Below are positions 43,244 through 53,437 of a stretch of 64,000 nucleotides of DNA, one piece after another (position 1 is the stretch's first letter; the number at the start of each line of letters is the position of its first letter). The position numbers were made by a program, and so were the translations under genes. The DNA is taken from positions 3,286,001-3,350,000 of the forward strand of contig NC_010694.1 in NCBI RefSeq assembly GCF_000026185.1, read 5' to 3'. This DNA comes from Erwinia tasmaniensis Et1/99. GTDB lineage: Bacteria > Pseudomonadota > Gammaproteobacteria > Enterobacterales > Enterobacteriaceae. The notes under the pieces are model-generated. The model searched no databases. It was not told the origin of the DNA and was given only the letters and a program-made list of their open reading frames with translations.

Positions 43244-44680
43244 ATGGCTAATAACATTCGTATCGAAGAAGACCTGCTGGGCATGCGCGAAGTTCCCGCG
43301 GATGCGTACTACGGTGTTCATACTCTGCGTGCGATTGAAAACTTCTATATCAGTAACAGCAAGATTAGCGATATTCCTGAATTCGTTCGCGGCATGGTAA
43401 TGGTGAAAAAAGCGGCCGCGCTGGCGAATAAAGAGCTACAAACGATCCCGCGTCACGTGGCAAATGCCATTATCAGCGCCTGCGACGAAGTGCTGAATAA
43501 CGGTAAGTGCATGGATCAGTTCCCGATCGATGTTTATCAGGGCGGCGCGGGCACTTCCGTCAATATGAATACTAATGAAGTGTTGGCGAATATCGGCCTG
43601 GAGATCATGGGGCACCAGAAAGGGGAGTACCAGTTCCTTAACCCGAACGATCACGTCAACAAATGCCAGTCAACTAATGATGCCTATCCCACCGGTTTCC
43701 GCATCGCGGTTTACAGCTCCATTCTGAAACTCCTCGACGCTATCGCGCAGCTAAGCGAAGGTTTCCAGCGTAAAGCGGTGGAATTTAATACCATCCTGAA
43801 AATGGGTCGCACCCAGTTACAGGACGCAGTGCCAATGACGCTCGGCCAGGAATTTCACGCCTTTAACGTTTTGTTAAACGAGGAGATCCGTAGCATTTTG
43901 CGCACCGCCGAACTGCTGCTGGAGGTCAACCTCGGCGCAACGGCAATCGGTACACGCCTCAACACCCCGGACGGCTATCAGCAGCTGGCGGTGGAAAAAC
44001 TGGCGGAAGTCAGTGGGCTGGCCTGCGTTCCGGCCGAAGACTTAATCGAAGCCACATCCGACTGCGGCGCCTATGTCATGGTGCACAGCTCGCTGAAGCG
44101 TCTGGCGGTCAAGCTGTCGAAAATCTGTAACGACCTGCGCCTGCTCTCCTCCGGCCCGCGTGCGGGGCTGAATGAAATCAATCTGCCCGAGCTGCAGGCG
44201 GGCTCTTCGATCATGCCGGCCAAAGTGAATCCGGTGGTGCCCGAAGTGGTCAATCAGGTGTGCTTCAAGGTGATCGGCAACGATATCACCGTCACGATGG
44301 CGTCTGAAGCCGGTCAGCTTCAGCTAAACGTGATGGAGCCAGTGATTGGCCAGGCGCTGTTTGAATCGATTCATATTCTGACGAACGCCTGCTACAACCT
44401 GCTGGAAAAATGCGTCGACGGTATTACCGCTAACAAAGCGGTGTGTGAAGCCTACGTGTTTAACTCTATCGGCATTGTGACCTATCTCAACCCCTATATT
44501 GGCCACCACAATGGCGATATTGTCGGTAAAATCTGCGCCGAAACGGGTAAGAGCGTGCGCGAAGTGGTACTGGAACGCGGTCTGCTGACCGAAAGCGAAC
44601 TGGACGATATATTCTCAACGCAAAATCTGATGTTCCCGGCGTACAAGGCCAGGCGCTACACCGATGAGAATGAAAAATAA
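43244..44680 (+). CDS. aspA: Aspartate ammonia-lyase (aspartase)
   Basis: Reversible deamination of aspartate to fumarate. 478 aa. The fumarase/aspartase signature [15 protein letters not shown] contains the catalytic serine loop; [10 protein letters not shown] and [15 protein letters not shown] are the other conserved substrate-binding blocks. The pairing with dcuA next door means aspartate uptake, deamination and C4-dicarboxylate exchange are encoded together. frdABCD, the usual consumer of the fumarate, is not in its E. coli position. Confidence 0.98.
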   Translation: MANNIRIEEDLLGMREVPADAYYGVHTLRAIENFYISNSKISDIPEFVRGMVMVKKAAALANKELQTIPRHVANAIISACDEVLNNGKCMDQFPIDVYQGGAGTSVNMNTNEVLANIGLEIMGHQKGEYQFLNPNDHVNKCQSTNDAYPTGFRIAVYSSILKLLDAIAQLSEGFQRKAVEFNTILKMGRTQLQDAVPMTLGQEFHAFNVLLNEEIRSILRTAELLLEVNLGATAIGTRLNTPDGYQQLAVEKLAEVSGLACVPAEDLIEATSDCGAYVMVHSSLKRLAVKLSKICNDLRLLSSGPRAGLNEINLPELQAGSSIMPAKVNPVVPEVVNQVCFKVIGNDITVTMASEAGQLQLNVMEPVIGQALFESIHILTNACYNLLEKCVDGITANKAVCEAYVFNSIGIVTYLNPYIGHHNGDIVGKICAETGKSVREVVLERGLLTESELDDIFSTQNLMFPAYKARRYTDENEK

Positions 44681-44808
44681 AACATCATAAACAATGTGTT
44701 GCATGATTCATGCAGCAGACTGGTAAGTTCCAGACAACAATGATGAACGGACTGGGATGAGCGGACAACGCCCGCGCATCTGCGGATTGAAATATCACAG
44801 ATATTGAT

Positions 44809-44841
44809 GGCACGTCGGTTTCCACAACGACGTGCCTTTTT
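44809..44841 (+). terminator. Terminator between aspA and dcuA
   Basis: GGCACGTCG and CGACGTGCC enclose a ten-base loop, followed by TTTTTG. It would reduce read-through from aspA into dcuA, leaving dcuA partly on its own promoter. Confidence 0.9.
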
Positions 44842-44899
44842 GCTTTTTACAGCGCACACATTATTAACAGCCCGTTAGCAAAAATTTGAGGAATGCAAC

Positions 44900-46201
44900 A
44901 TGTTAGTACCAGAGCTTATTGTCGTCTTTGCCGCTATCTATTTAGGTAGCCGCCTGGGAGGGATCGGCATCGGTTTCGCTGGCGGTCTCGGGGTGCTGGT
45001 ATTAACCCTGGGGTTTCAAGTCAAGCCGGGAGCGATTCCATTCGACGTGATTGAAATAATTATGGCGGTGATCGCCGCCATCGCCGCTATGCAGGTGGCT
45101 GGCGGCATGGACTATCTGGTGAGTCTGGCCGAGCGCCTGCTGCGCAGGCATCCGCGGTACATCACCCTGCTTGCTCCACTGGTCACGTATCTGATGACTC
45201 TGCTGGCGGGAACCGGACATACGGCATTTTCCACCCTGCCGGTGATTGCCGAAGTGGCGAAGGAGCAGGGTGTGCGCCCTTCCCGTCCGCTGTCAATTGC
45301 CGTGATCGCGTCACAAATTGCGATCACCGCCTCACCGATATCAGCAGCGGTGGTGTTTATGGCCGGGATCCTTGAACCCAAAGGGATCAGTTATCTGATG
45401 CTATTGGCGGTCGCCATTCCGGCCACGATGGCTGCCATCTTTATCGCCGCAGTAATCACTAATTTCCTCGGCAAAGAGCTGAAAGATGATGCGGTTTTTC
45501 AGGCGCGTCTGGCAAAAGGGGAAGTGACCTTACGTGGAGCAAACCGCTTTGAGGCGAAGCCGGGGGCGAAACGCTCGGTCCTGCTCTTGCTGGCTGGCAT
45601 TATTGCCGTGGTGCTTTACGCCACCGCTATCAGCAGTACGGTGGGGCTGATCGAAAATCCGGTACTGCCGCGTAACGAAGCCATTGTGGTGTTTATGCTG
45701 ACGGTGGCGATGCTTATCTGCTTTACCTGTAAAATTGATAGCGCAGAGATCCTTAACGCCAGCACCTTTAAGTCCGGCATGAGCGCCTGCGTCTGCGTGC
45801 TGGGCGTGGCATGGCTGGGGGATACTTTTGTCAAAGCACATATCGGCGATATCCAACAGGTCGCGGGCAGTCTGCTGCATGATTATCCGTGGATGCTGGC
45901 GCTTATTCTGTTTTTTGCCTCCACCCTGCTCTATTCACAGGCGGCGACCACCAAAGCCCTGATGCCCGCGGCGCTGATGCTGGGCGTTTCACCGGTGACC
46001 GCAGTGGCATCGTTTGCCGCCGTTTCCGCCCTGTTTGTGCTGCCAACCTACCCGACACTACTGGCGGCGGTGGAGATGGATGACACCGGCTCCACCCGTA
46101 TCGGACGCTTTGTCTTTAATCACCCATTCCTGGTGCCCGGCACGCTGGCGATCGTCCTGTCGGTAGCCTTTGGTTTCCTGCTGGGAGGACTCCTGTTATA
46201 A
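44900..46201 (+). CDS. dcuA: C4-dicarboxylate/aspartate antiporter DcuA
   Basis: Inner-membrane exchanger for aspartate, fumarate, malate and succinate. 433 aa with about ten hydrophobic segments, starting MLVPELIVVFAAIYLGSRLG. Conserved family stretches are GTGHTAFSTLPVIAEVAKEQG and SQAATTKALMPAALMLG. GAGGA sits just ahead of the ATG. In E. coli cutA follows; here a terminator and then dsbD follow. Confidence 0.97.
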   Translation: MLVPELIVVFAAIYLGSRLGGIGIGFAGGLGVLVLTLGFQVKPGAIPFDVIEIIMAVIAAIAAMQVAGGMDYLVSLAERLLRRHPRYITLLAPLVTYLMTLLAGTGHTAFSTLPVIAEVAKEQGVRPSRPLSIAVIASQIAITASPISAAVVFMAGILEPKGISYLMLLAVAIPATMAAIFIAAVITNFLGKELKDDAVFQARLAKGEVTLRGANRFEAKPGAKRSVLLLLAGIIAVVLYATAISSTVGLIENPVLPRNEAIVVFMLTVAMLICFTCKIDSAEILNASTFKSGMSACVCVLGVAWLGDTFVKAHIGDIQQVAGSLLHDYPWMLALILFFASTLLYSQAATTKALMPAALMLGVSPVTAVASFAAVSALFVLPTYPTLLAAVEMDDTGSTRIGRFVFNHPFLVPGTLAIVLSVAFGFLLGGLLL

Positions 46202-46212
46202 CGGTGCAAAAC

Positions 46213-46246
46213 GGGCCGCCCCTAAACGGTAGTCGGCCCTTTTTTT
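46213..46246 (+). terminator. Terminator after dcuA
   Basis: GGGCCG and CGGCCC with a 15-base loop, followed by seven T, 12 bases beyond the dcuA stop codon. Confidence 0.9.
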
Positions 46247-46416
46247 CACGTATCTCGTCAAACTGATAATGTATGACCCGCTCCGGCCTGGGGGCAACAT
46301 CTGGAAAAATTCTGCCCCAGGCTGTCGTGCTATTATCTGCGCTCGCAGTATAAGGAATGGCCAGAATCCTGATATTCGCCATTGTCCGATTCACATGGAG
46401 AGAGTACATAAACGTC

Positions 46417-48132
46417 ATGGCACAGCGCATCACGCCTTTTATTTTTCTGCTACTAACCGTCCTGCTCAACCTGAATGCGGGCGCAGCGCCGTTCGGGCAG
46501 AACAATACCAGCCAGTTTGTGACGGTGAACCAGGCTTTTGCATTTGACTTCGCCCAGAAAAATGAACGTCTTACCCTTAGCTGGCAGGTTAAACCCGGCT
46601 ATTACCTGTATCGTCAGCAGGTCAAAATTAGCCTGCGGGGGGCGACGCTTGCTGAATGGAACCTGCCCGCAGGTCAACCGCATGAAGATGAATTCTATGG
46701 TAAAACGGCGGTTTACACCGACAACCTGACGCTGCCGCTCACTCTTATTCAGGCCTCTGATGGCGCGCAGCTCACGGTGAGCTATCAGGGGTGCGCCGCA
46801 GCCGGATTTTGCTATCCGCCGGAAACGCGTAACGTGCCCCTGAACGCTGTGACCGCGCGGGTTTCACCGGACAACGTCCCCATGCCAGTTAGCCCGGAAC
46901 AGGCTGGCGATGAGCATGCTCTGCCGTTTTCCGCACTCTGGGCGCTGCTGATCGGCATTGGCGTTGCTTTCACTCCCTGCGTGCTGCCGATGTACCCGCT
47001 CATTTCCGCTATTATTCTCGGCGGTAATCGTCAATATAGTCTGGGCCGCCTGTTCGCCCTCGCCATGCTTTACGTTCAGGGTATGGCCCTGACCTATACG
47101 CTGATGGGCGTGGTGGTTGCGGCTGCCGGGCTGCGCTTCCAGGCAGCATTGCAGGCACCTGCCGTGCTGATCGTGCTCTCGGTGCTGTTTATCCTGCTGG
47201 CGCTGTCGATGTTTGGCCTGTTCAACCTGCAGCTGCCCTCCGCGCTGCAAACCCGCCTGACGCAGTGGAGCAACCGCCAACAGGGCGGATCGTTGCCGGG
47301 CGTGTTTCTCATGGGGGCGCTGGCCGGTCTGATTTGCTCGCCCTGCACCACCGCGCCGCTTAGCGCCATCCTGTTGTATATCGCCCAGAGTGGAAATATG
47401 CTGGCCGGTGCCGGAACCCTGTATCTGTATGCGCTGGGCATGGGCCTGCCGCTGATCGCCATTACCCTTTTCGGCAACCGTCTTCTACCGAAAAATGGCC
47501 CCTGGATGCAGACGGTTAAAGAAGGATTCGGCTTTGTCATTCTCGCGCTGCCGGTATTCCTGTTGGAGCGCGTGGTCGGTGAGAGCTGGGGCCTGCGGAT
47601 GTGGAGCGGGCTGGGCGTTGCGTTCTTCGGCTGGGCCTTTATCAGTAGCCTGAAGAGCAGCCGCGGCTGGCTGCGCGTGCTGCAAATTCTGCTGTTAGGA
47701 GCCATATTAATCGCTGCCCGTCCCTTACAGGACTGGGCTTTTGGCCATGCTCCTGCTGCACAGTCGGGTGCTCCGGTTAGCTTTAAACCCATCACGCATA
47801 TTGAGGAACTCAACCAGCAGCTACAAAACAGCACGGGCAAAATAACCATGCTCGACCTCTACGCCGACTGGTGCGTAGCCTGCAAAGAGTTTGATAAGTA
47901 CACGTTTCGTGATGCCCAGGTACGCGCCGCGCTCGATAATATGCAGCTATTACAGGCAAATGTTACCGCCAATAACGCCAGTGACAGCGCCCTGCTCCAG
48001 CATCTGCACGTTTTGGGCCTGCCGACCATTCTGTTTTTTGCAGCCGACGGACACGAAATACCCGGATCACGCGTGACGGGTTTTATGACCCCCCAGGACT
48101 TCCGCATCCATTTGCAGAAACTGGCTCGATAA
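46417..48132 (+). CDS. dsbD: Thiol:disulfide interchange protein DsbD
   Basis: Carries electrons from cytoplasmic thioredoxin to periplasmic DsbC, DsbG and CcmG. 571 aa. The signal peptide is followed by the periplasmic alpha domain (cysteines in [12 protein letters not shown]), eight membrane helices with the redox cysteines in [13 protein letters not shown] and [13 protein letters not shown], and the thioredoxin-like gamma domain with [11 protein letters not shown]. The ATG at 46417 (MAQRI) matches the E. coli start. An earlier ATG at 46357 would disrupt the signal peptide. cutA, which precedes dsbD in E. coli, is absent. Confidence 0.97.
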   Translation: MAQRITPFIFLLLTVLLNLNAGAAPFGQNNTSQFVTVNQAFAFDFAQKNERLTLSWQVKPGYYLYRQQVKISLRGATLAEWNLPAGQPHEDEFYGKTAVYTDNLTLPLTLIQASDGAQLTVSYQGCAAAGFCYPPETRNVPLNAVTARVSPDNVPMPVSPEQAGDEHALPFSALWALLIGIGVAFTPCVLPMYPLISAIILGGNRQYSLGRLFALAMLYVQGMALTYTLMGVVVAAAGLRFQAALQAPAVLIVLSVLFILLALSMFGLFNLQLPSALQTRLTQWSNRQQGGSLPGVFLMGALAGLICSPCTTAPLSAILLYIAQSGNMLAGAGTLYLYALGMGLPLIAITLFGNRLLPKNGPWMQTVKEGFGFVILALPVFLLERVVGESWGLRMWSGLGVAFFGWAFISSLKSSRGWLRVLQILLLGAILIAARPLQDWAFGHAPAAQSGAPVSFKPITHIEELNQQLQNSTGKITMLDLYADWCVACKEFDKYTFRDAQVRAALDNMQLLQANVTANNASDSALLQHLHVLGLPTILFFAADGHEIPGSRVTGFMTPQDFRIHLQKLAR

Positions 48133-48170
48133 ACGACACTAAGGTTCGATCGATCAATGAGGAGAACCGT

Positions 48171-48749
48171 GTGCAGCGCGAACAAGTACTTGAACAGGCT
48201 CTGAGTATTCTGGAGCAACGTGGGCTCGCCGCTATCACTTCTCTGGCTATGGTGGCGGGTGAACTGGGGTACAGCGAACAGCAACTGCAACGTTTCTGGC
48301 CGGATCGCGATGCGCTGCTTTATGACGCATTGCGCTATCACGGCCAGCAAATTGACGCCTGGCGGCGCAAGCTGCTGCTGGATGACAGCAAGGGCGCCGA
48401 GCAGAAACTGCTGGCTCGATACCAGGTCCTGGCGGAAGCGGTCAATAACCAGCGCTACCCAGGCTGTCTGTTTATTGCCGCCTGTAGCTTTTACCCACAG
48501 CCAGATCATCCCATTCACGAGATAGCGGAGCTGCAAAAGCAGGCGTCATGGCAATTTACCCACGCCCTGCTCAGCGAGCTGGAAACCGATAACCCACCGC
48601 TGGTTGCGCATCAGATGGAGCTGATACTGGAAGGTTGCCTGTCACGCCTGCTGGTAAAACGTAAAGTGCAGGAGGTAGAGACCGCGCGCAGCCTGGCTGA
48701 AGATGTATTGAGCATTGCGCTGTGCCGTAAGAACGGTGCGCTGAGCTGA
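48171..48749 (+). CDS. yjdC: TetR-family transcriptional regulator YjdC
   Basis: 192 aa. A helix-turn-helix at about residues 1-50 ([18 protein letters not shown], then [21 protein letters not shown]) precedes an all-helical ligand domain with the family-specific [18 protein letters not shown]. Targets are unknown. The GTG start has a good TGAGGAGAA. It lies 38 bases after dsbD, as in E. coli. Confidence 0.93.
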   Translation: MQREQVLEQALSILEQRGLAAITSLAMVAGELGYSEQQLQRFWPDRDALLYDALRYHGQQIDAWRRKLLLDDSKGAEQKLLARYQVLAEAVNNQRYPGCLFIAACSFYPQPDHPIHEIAELQKQASWQFTHALLSELETDNPPLVAHQMELILEGCLSRLLVKRKVQEVETARSLAEDVLSIALCRKNGALS

Positions 48750-48859
48750 ACAGCTTTTATTCCATGCGAATAAAAAGCAGGCAACCGAGCGGGTTTTAGT
48801 GATTTTTTATGACAAACCCGTTGACGCAGAACGGCCTTTACGGTTTAATGCGCCCCGTT

Positions 48860-48935
48860 GCCCGGATAGCTCAGTCGGTAGAGCAGGGGATTGAAAATCC
48901 CCGTGTCCTTGGTTCGATTCCGAGTCCGGGCACCA
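48860..48935 (+). tRNA. tRNA-Phe (GAA)
   Basis: 76 bases including CCA. Acceptor GCCCGGA/TCCGGGC, anticodon loop with GAA, T arm GGTTCGATTCC. It is in the position of E. coli pheU (after yjdC), a known integration site for islands. An integrase remnant lies 280 bases downstream. Confidence 0.98.
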
Positions 48936-49049
48936 TCTTCAGAGCCTGTTCGTTAAGAAGTGTATTCCTAACGGGCATGACAGTAACCCGGATCGTTATC
49001 GTGCAGGATGAAGTAGATTCGTTCTTCGCCTGATGATTTGGGAATTAAG

Positions 49050-49085
49050 AACCCGAATGATGTTCGCGCATCATTCGGGTTTTTT
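49050..49085 (+). terminator. Terminator downstream of tRNA-Phe
   Basis: AACCCGAATGATG and CATCATTCGGGTT form a 13-bp perfect stem with a six-base loop, followed by a run of T. About 115 bases beyond the tRNA. Confidence 0.93.
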
Positions 49086-49211
49086 ACATACATTAAAAAA
49101 CTTTCATGAACGTATTTATCCTCTCATTCTTTCACGTCTATTTTTTGTAAAGCTTTCCTCCTCTTTTTCCATCCTTATAAACAAACGCTTAGACCTGACT
49201 TAAGTTTTTCC

Positions 49212-49337
49212 TTAGGACGTATCGAGCCGTTCCTGCACCAACCTCACCTTTTCATTATCACTCTCGACATATTGCAGCGTAACGGCCGGTGTGGAGTGCC
49301 CTAACAGATCCTACGCCATCTTGAGGTTCCGGTCGGA
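49212..49337 (-). pseudogene. Remnant of a tyrosine-recombinase (integrase) C-terminus
   Basis: The minus strand encodes DLLGHSTPAVTLQYVES followed by NEKVRLVQERLDTS and a stop. This is the terminal part of a tyrosine recombinase with the LGH box and the catalytic tyrosine region. A stop codon interrupts it just before DLLGH, and nothing recognisable lies further upstream, so only the tail remains. Its position beside tRNA-Phe points to an old integrative element. Confidence 0.7.
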
Positions 49338-49482
49338 TATCTAACCTGTTCTGTCCGATTTTTGAGCCCCTCCACTACCGGTAAAAACTTTTTTTCCCTT
49401 TCCGGTATGGCTTTAATGCAATCACCGAATATGTCTTCACGATCTTCCTTCTTTTGATGTCATACATAATTATTTCATATGA

Positions 49483-49734
49483 GCGCTGAAAGACGACCTG
49501 ACGTCCGGCCACGCCTTCATCTTCCGCGGCCGCAGTGGCAATCAGGTAAAACTGCTCTGGTCTACCGGCAACGGCCTGTGCCTGCTGACCAAAAGGCTGG
49601 AGCAGAGCCACTTCGCCCGGCCGTCGACCCGCGACGGCAAAGAGTTACTCACGCCCGCCCAGTTTGCCATGCTGCTGGAAGGCATCGACTGGCGGCAGCC
49701 AAAGCGGCTGGTCACCTCACTGACCATGCTGTAA
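49483..49734 (+). pseudogene. IS66 tnpB remnant
   Basis: The frame encodes SGHAFIFRGRSGNQVKLLW, GLCLLTKRLEQ, AQFAMLLEGIDWRQPKR and a terminal SLTML, the typical end of the IS66 TnpB (Orf2) protein. The first third is missing and an in-frame stop lies at 49480-49482. It is followed at once by the tnpC remnant, as in complete IS66 elements. Confidence 0.85.
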
Positions 49735-49773
49735 TCCTGGCGCCCTGCCAGGCAGCCTGGTAGCATATCCGCC

Positions 49774-50385
49774 ATGCACGATAATCTCCCAGAAAACACC
49801 CCTTCCTTAAACGGCACCTTGCTGAACAGGATGCACCGATCCTCACCCTTGAGGCAAAACTGGACGCGCACGAGCGCGAGGTTGACGACCTGCAAGCACC
49901 ACTGAACAAGCTGCGCCGTATGAACTTCGCCAGTCGCTCTAAAAAAGTCACCCGCCGCATTGCGCAAATCGAACGCCATGCAACAACGTGCTGCGCGCTG
50001 GCCGCGTTGACGACCCGCCGGTACCAAGACCACTGCGGTAAACCGTTCTCTGAATCACCCCCGCTAGATGAAAAACGCCTGAAACCAGCAGAAAGCTGTT
50101 CCCCCAGCTGCGCGCTGCCGTACCCAGGGTAAGGCCTCTGCGGGGCAGCGCGTTCCGGGTTATCCGCACCGTGCGGGCAAAGCTCGCTCGTAAAAAATGT
50201 GCGATAGCATGATACTGGCTCCGGCACCGTTGCGTCTCATTGAGCACGAGATCGCAGGGTCAGAAAAGCCGGCTCACGTACAGACGTCAAAGTACGCGGA
50301 GCACTCGCCGCTGAACCGGTAATCGGAAATTTACGCGCGTCAGAGGGGATGCTTAGCCGTTCTCTTCTGTCAGGCTGGGGAATTA
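49774..50385 (+). pseudogene. IS66 tnpC (transposase) remnant
   Basis: Starts MHDNLPEN, then shifts frame. The recognisable pieces of the IS66 DDE transposase N-terminal half are EREVDDLQAPLNKLRRMNF (leucine-rich helix), FRVIRTVRAKLARKKC (zinc-finger region), KYAEHSPLNR-stop-SEIYARQ and a last piece MLSRSLLSGW. These are spread over at least three frames, and the catalytic domain is absent, so it is inactive. Confidence 0.8.
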
Positions 50386-50439
50386 TGAAACACCTCAGGC
50401 TATGCCGGAGGATATTGATCAAATCTCAGGGACGATTTT

Positions 50440-53316
50440 ATGCCTTACTGCAATGCGTCGAAGCAAAAAGAAACATACTTAAAAGAAATCGAAAGAGATG
50501 ACACTGACCCGGTGTTTCAACAGGTCAGCCAGGGAAGCCCTGGTGTCTCACCGCATGATAAGGGGGGAGGCCTGTCGACCCGAAGTGACAATGGCCGTTT
50601 GTTTACTTTTATTACTGAAGTGCGCTGGCAAGAAGCCCAGGAATTCAGGTGCAAAGGGTATAACAGCCAGGTACCTGAGGTTGACGCAAGGTTACTGACG
50701 CAGCTGCTTGACGACTTGGCCGCTGCCAAATCTCGCCTGTGCCTCCAGGCAAACGTGATGGTGCCGCTGAGCTCCCGGTGGCTTCTGGACCAGATAGTCA
50801 AAATCGAGCGTCTGACCGGCCATCTTTCGGATAACCTCATACAGGGCTGGGTTGAGCAAGTACTGCCGCGCAAAAGCATTGGGGGGTCAGAGGAGGCTGC
50901 ATTTGGGAGCCGGCATACAGCTCAGTCTATGGTAAGACGGCTGGAGTCAACGCTGCAGACGCTGATACGAGTTGTCCATACCCTCCGCGCTATTGATGAC
51001 TACAGCACTCCAGAAAAATGGAATGACATGCTTGTCGCGGAGCTTACCAACTCGTTCGCCTCCGGTGATGGTAATACGGTGATACGGGCTCTGGAGAGAA
51101 TAACGGCGGAAGCTTCAGGTCATGCCGCCTGGGCTTCCCTTATGCAGATCCGGGCAGCGGCGTACGAGGCCGATAAGCCGACCATCTTCGGCGAGATGAT
51201 CGCAACCACGCAGCGCGAAGCGGAAAAAGCGAATAAAAAAGCCCGAGAACTGCGAGGGGCTTCTCAGGCATTCTTTAGTGATATTGCCGCATACCTCCAG
51301 AGCCTGTCCCACGATTGGGAAAAAGCGTTGATTAAAGCGAATCAGAGCGCATCTTCCCCCATTATTGCGTATGCAAATAATGATGGGCCGACAGTGCCTT
51401 TGTCACGCTCAAATACTTTCCCGCAAAGAATAAAAGCGAACCTCACGAAGAAAAAAGAGCAAGGGCAAGTTGTACTGGCGGTAGCGAAAGGGATTGCGTA
51501 CAGGGGAGCTCGCATCGCACAGCATGGTCATCTCACTAAAACCCCATTAAAAGAACCAGAACACATCATTGCCGATTCCATCATCAGAAGTATTTTTTGG
51601 CAGCAGCAGCAGCCGGCAGTCAAAATTCAGCACGCTAGCGCTAAGCTGCTGTCAAAAGTGGGTGAGCTTAAAAAAATTGAAGGGATACTTGCATCCTACG
51701 CAGCGGCGGATGGCTGGGGAAGCGAACAGGAGAGCCGCAATACCACGGTCAACCATCCGGGCGAAGATGACCTGGATGCACAGGTCAGGAAATGGGTGAG
51801 CGACAGCATTGAGCAGGAAAAACCCGAAAGCCAGCTGGCTGCAAAAGTGGCGACGCTGGAGCGGTTGCTGCGGTGCGATATCGCCACTGCCCGCAACCTG
51901 GTGAAGCGTCTGGGGATAACGGAGGAAAGTGCTAAGAATATGCTAAGGCGGCAGCGGTTCGCTGTCCTTAAAATGCGTGTTGAACGCTCCCCTGTGGTTA
52001 CTTCCTCTCTACGGGCGGTGGGTAAATTACTGCCGGACATAGCGAGGGATCTCACTAAGAGCATTACCGCCCTGGATAAAGCCCTGCTGTTAGCCGAATC
52101 CCCCACCCGTGACTTTGCCGAAGTGAAAAAGCAGGCCGGCTATGCACAATTGCTGGCGACAAAGGTTAAGGAAAGTCTCTCGGCAGAGTCTGCACGGCTT
52201 ACCGGAAGGTCACTGGATGAACATTCACGGGGCTCCCGCCTTGCCAAACATTGGGCCAACCTCGCCAAAGAACAAAACATGGGCAATTATCCGCCGCCTG
52301 ATGCAGAACAGGTGCTTTTCTCCCTGCAAGAACAGGGGCTATTAGCGGGAACCCTTTCAACCGGAGATCCGGCCGGGTATCTATTCGCCACCCGGCTTGC
52401 CGGTGAGCTTGAAAATGCCAATGATGATGAATTGATAATACCGATGAGTCCGGAGCAATATACCGCCTTAGAGAAGGGTCTTATTGAGTATATTGTGAAA
52501 TGGGGCCAAAAGAGGACCTCTCACGAGGTAGCCCGTATCGTTATTGAACTGTCCTTTGAGCAGGCTCTGAATACGGTATCGTTCAACGCATCGAGCCTCT
52601 TTCGGCTACCCTATAAGGTCCTGAAAACCTCAATAAAATTACCTTACAATGTTAATAAGGTAAATAATTATACTATGCCCGGCCACGATAAGCCCTATAA
52701 GGCGATTTATGGCTTGCTGGGAAAAAAGCTCAAGCAACTTGGCTTTAATTTGCTGACTGCGCCCGTACCCGGCGTGATCAAACTTGTGGCCGGTGCCGCG
52801 GTAACCGCAGGCGCGACCTTACATAATTTACGTGCTGGGAAAGGAGAGAAAACGTTCAGCGCGGTTTATCAACACGTGGCGGAAGGGAAACAGAGTGAAA
52901 AAATAAAAATGGACTCAGTGGGGGGGATGATTTTTGATTCAGTGCTCGATACCGCCACTATGACTACTTTTAAAGGGGCGCGAAGAGCCTGGCAATCAGG
53001 GAGAAGTGTAAACAGCGCTATTTCCGATAATGCGTTCGCTAGCGAACATGATGTTGAAAAAAATGAGGAAAGACACCCACAAGCTCAGCGGAGCGAAATG
53101 ATTACCGAAAAGGATAACCCAACGTGGGGGCATGCCGCAGCAAATGAGAGAGAAGCCGTGCCGGTGAGTCACTCATCGCCATTACAGCAACAAAAAAATA
53201 TTAAGCCGTTCTCTGATGATCGTGAGCCGGGTTCCGATCAGCCCCGCATCAGACATAAAAGGGCAGTAACGCATAGAGCCCCCCCCCCCATCCTCTCCAT
53301 CCTCTCAATGGCATAA
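50440..53316 (+). CDS. Large toxin-like protein, upstream frame (split by a C11 tract)
   Basis: 958 codons starting MPYCNASKQKETYLKEIE and ending, after a run of eleven C, in a short out-of-frame tail (ILSILSMA). Shifting by one base at the C run joins it to the frame of the next entry, which is open from the tract onward, giving one protein of 1,661 aa. The visible part is mainly helical and polar, with no signal peptide. Residues about 700-800 include moderately hydrophobic stretches (LFRLPYKVLKTSIKLPY, GFNLLTAPVPGVIKLVAGAA). I recognise no N-terminal domain. It follows an IS66 remnant by 54 bases, with only a weak ribosome-binding site (CAGGGA). Export by a specialised secretion system would be an inference. 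Confidence 0.75.
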   Translation: MPYCNASKQKETYLKEIERDDTDPVFQQVSQGSPGVSPHDKGGGLSTRSDNGRLFTFITEVRWQEAQEFRCKGYNSQVPEVDARLLTQLLDDLAAAKSRLCLQANVMVPLSSRWLLDQIVKIERLTGHLSDNLIQGWVEQVLPRKSIGGSEEAAFGSRHTAQSMVRRLESTLQTLIRVVHTLRAIDDYSTPEKWNDMLVAELTNSFASGDGNTVIRALERITAEASGHAAWASLMQIRAAAYEADKPTIFGEMIATTQREAEKANKKARELRGASQAFFSDIAAYLQSLSHDWEKALIKANQSASSPIIAYANNDGPTVPLSRSNTFPQRIKANLTKKKEQGQVVLAVAKGIAYRGARIAQHGHLTKTPLKEPEHIIADSIIRSIFWQQQQPAVKIQHASAKLLSKVGELKKIEGILASYAAADGWGSEQESRNTTVNHPGEDDLDAQVRKWVSDSIEQEKPESQLAAKVATLERLLRCDIATARNLVKRLGITEESAKNMLRRQRFAVLKMRVERSPVVTSSLRAVGKLLPDIARDLTKSITALDKALLLAESPTRDFAEVKKQAGYAQLLATKVKESLSAESARLTGRSLDEHSRGSRLAKHWANLAKEQNMGNYPPPDAEQVLFSLQEQGLLAGTLSTGDPAGYLFATRLAGELENANDDELIIPMSPEQYTALEKGLIEYIVKWGQKRTSHEVARIVIELSFEQALNTVSFNASSLFRLPYKVLKTSIKLPYNVNKVNNYTMPGHDKPYKAIYGLLGKKLKQLGFNLLTAPVPGVIKLVAGAAVTAGATLHNLRAGKGEKTFSAVYQHVAEGKQSEKIKMDSVGGMIFDSVLDTATMTTFKGARRAWQSGRSVNSAISDNAFASEHDVEKNEERHPQAQRSEMITEKDNPTWGHAAANEREAVPVSHSSPLQQQKNIKPFSDDREPGSDQPRIRHKRAVTHRAPPPILSILSMA
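53279..53289 (+). repeat. Homopolymer of eleven C that splits the toxin-like gene
   Basis: Eleven consecutive C inside the 3' end of the upstream frame. As read here the frame stops 27 bases later. With ten C (or thirteen) the reading frame continues unbroken for another 2.1 kb. It could be a contingency (slippage) tract, a site of transcriptional slippage, a fixed mutation, or a sequencing error. Confidence 0.9.
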
Positions 53317-53437
53317 TAACATTCCAGCTGACGCGACGTTACAGACAGGTCATTTTGATTTTGATCGTGACATACGTTATCAGGGCTTCTCGATTGAGCA
53401 GAAAAAGCAAACATACTTAAATGGCATTCAATTTGTA

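Larger units (their letters stand above)
49483..50385 (+). mobile_element. Decayed IS66-family element
   Basis: Consecutive remnants of TnpB and TnpC in IS66 order (tnpB then tnpC), with frameshifts, stops and a missing 3' half. No intact terminal inverted repeats were found. It separates the tRNA-Phe region from the toxin-like gene. Confidence 0.8.
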
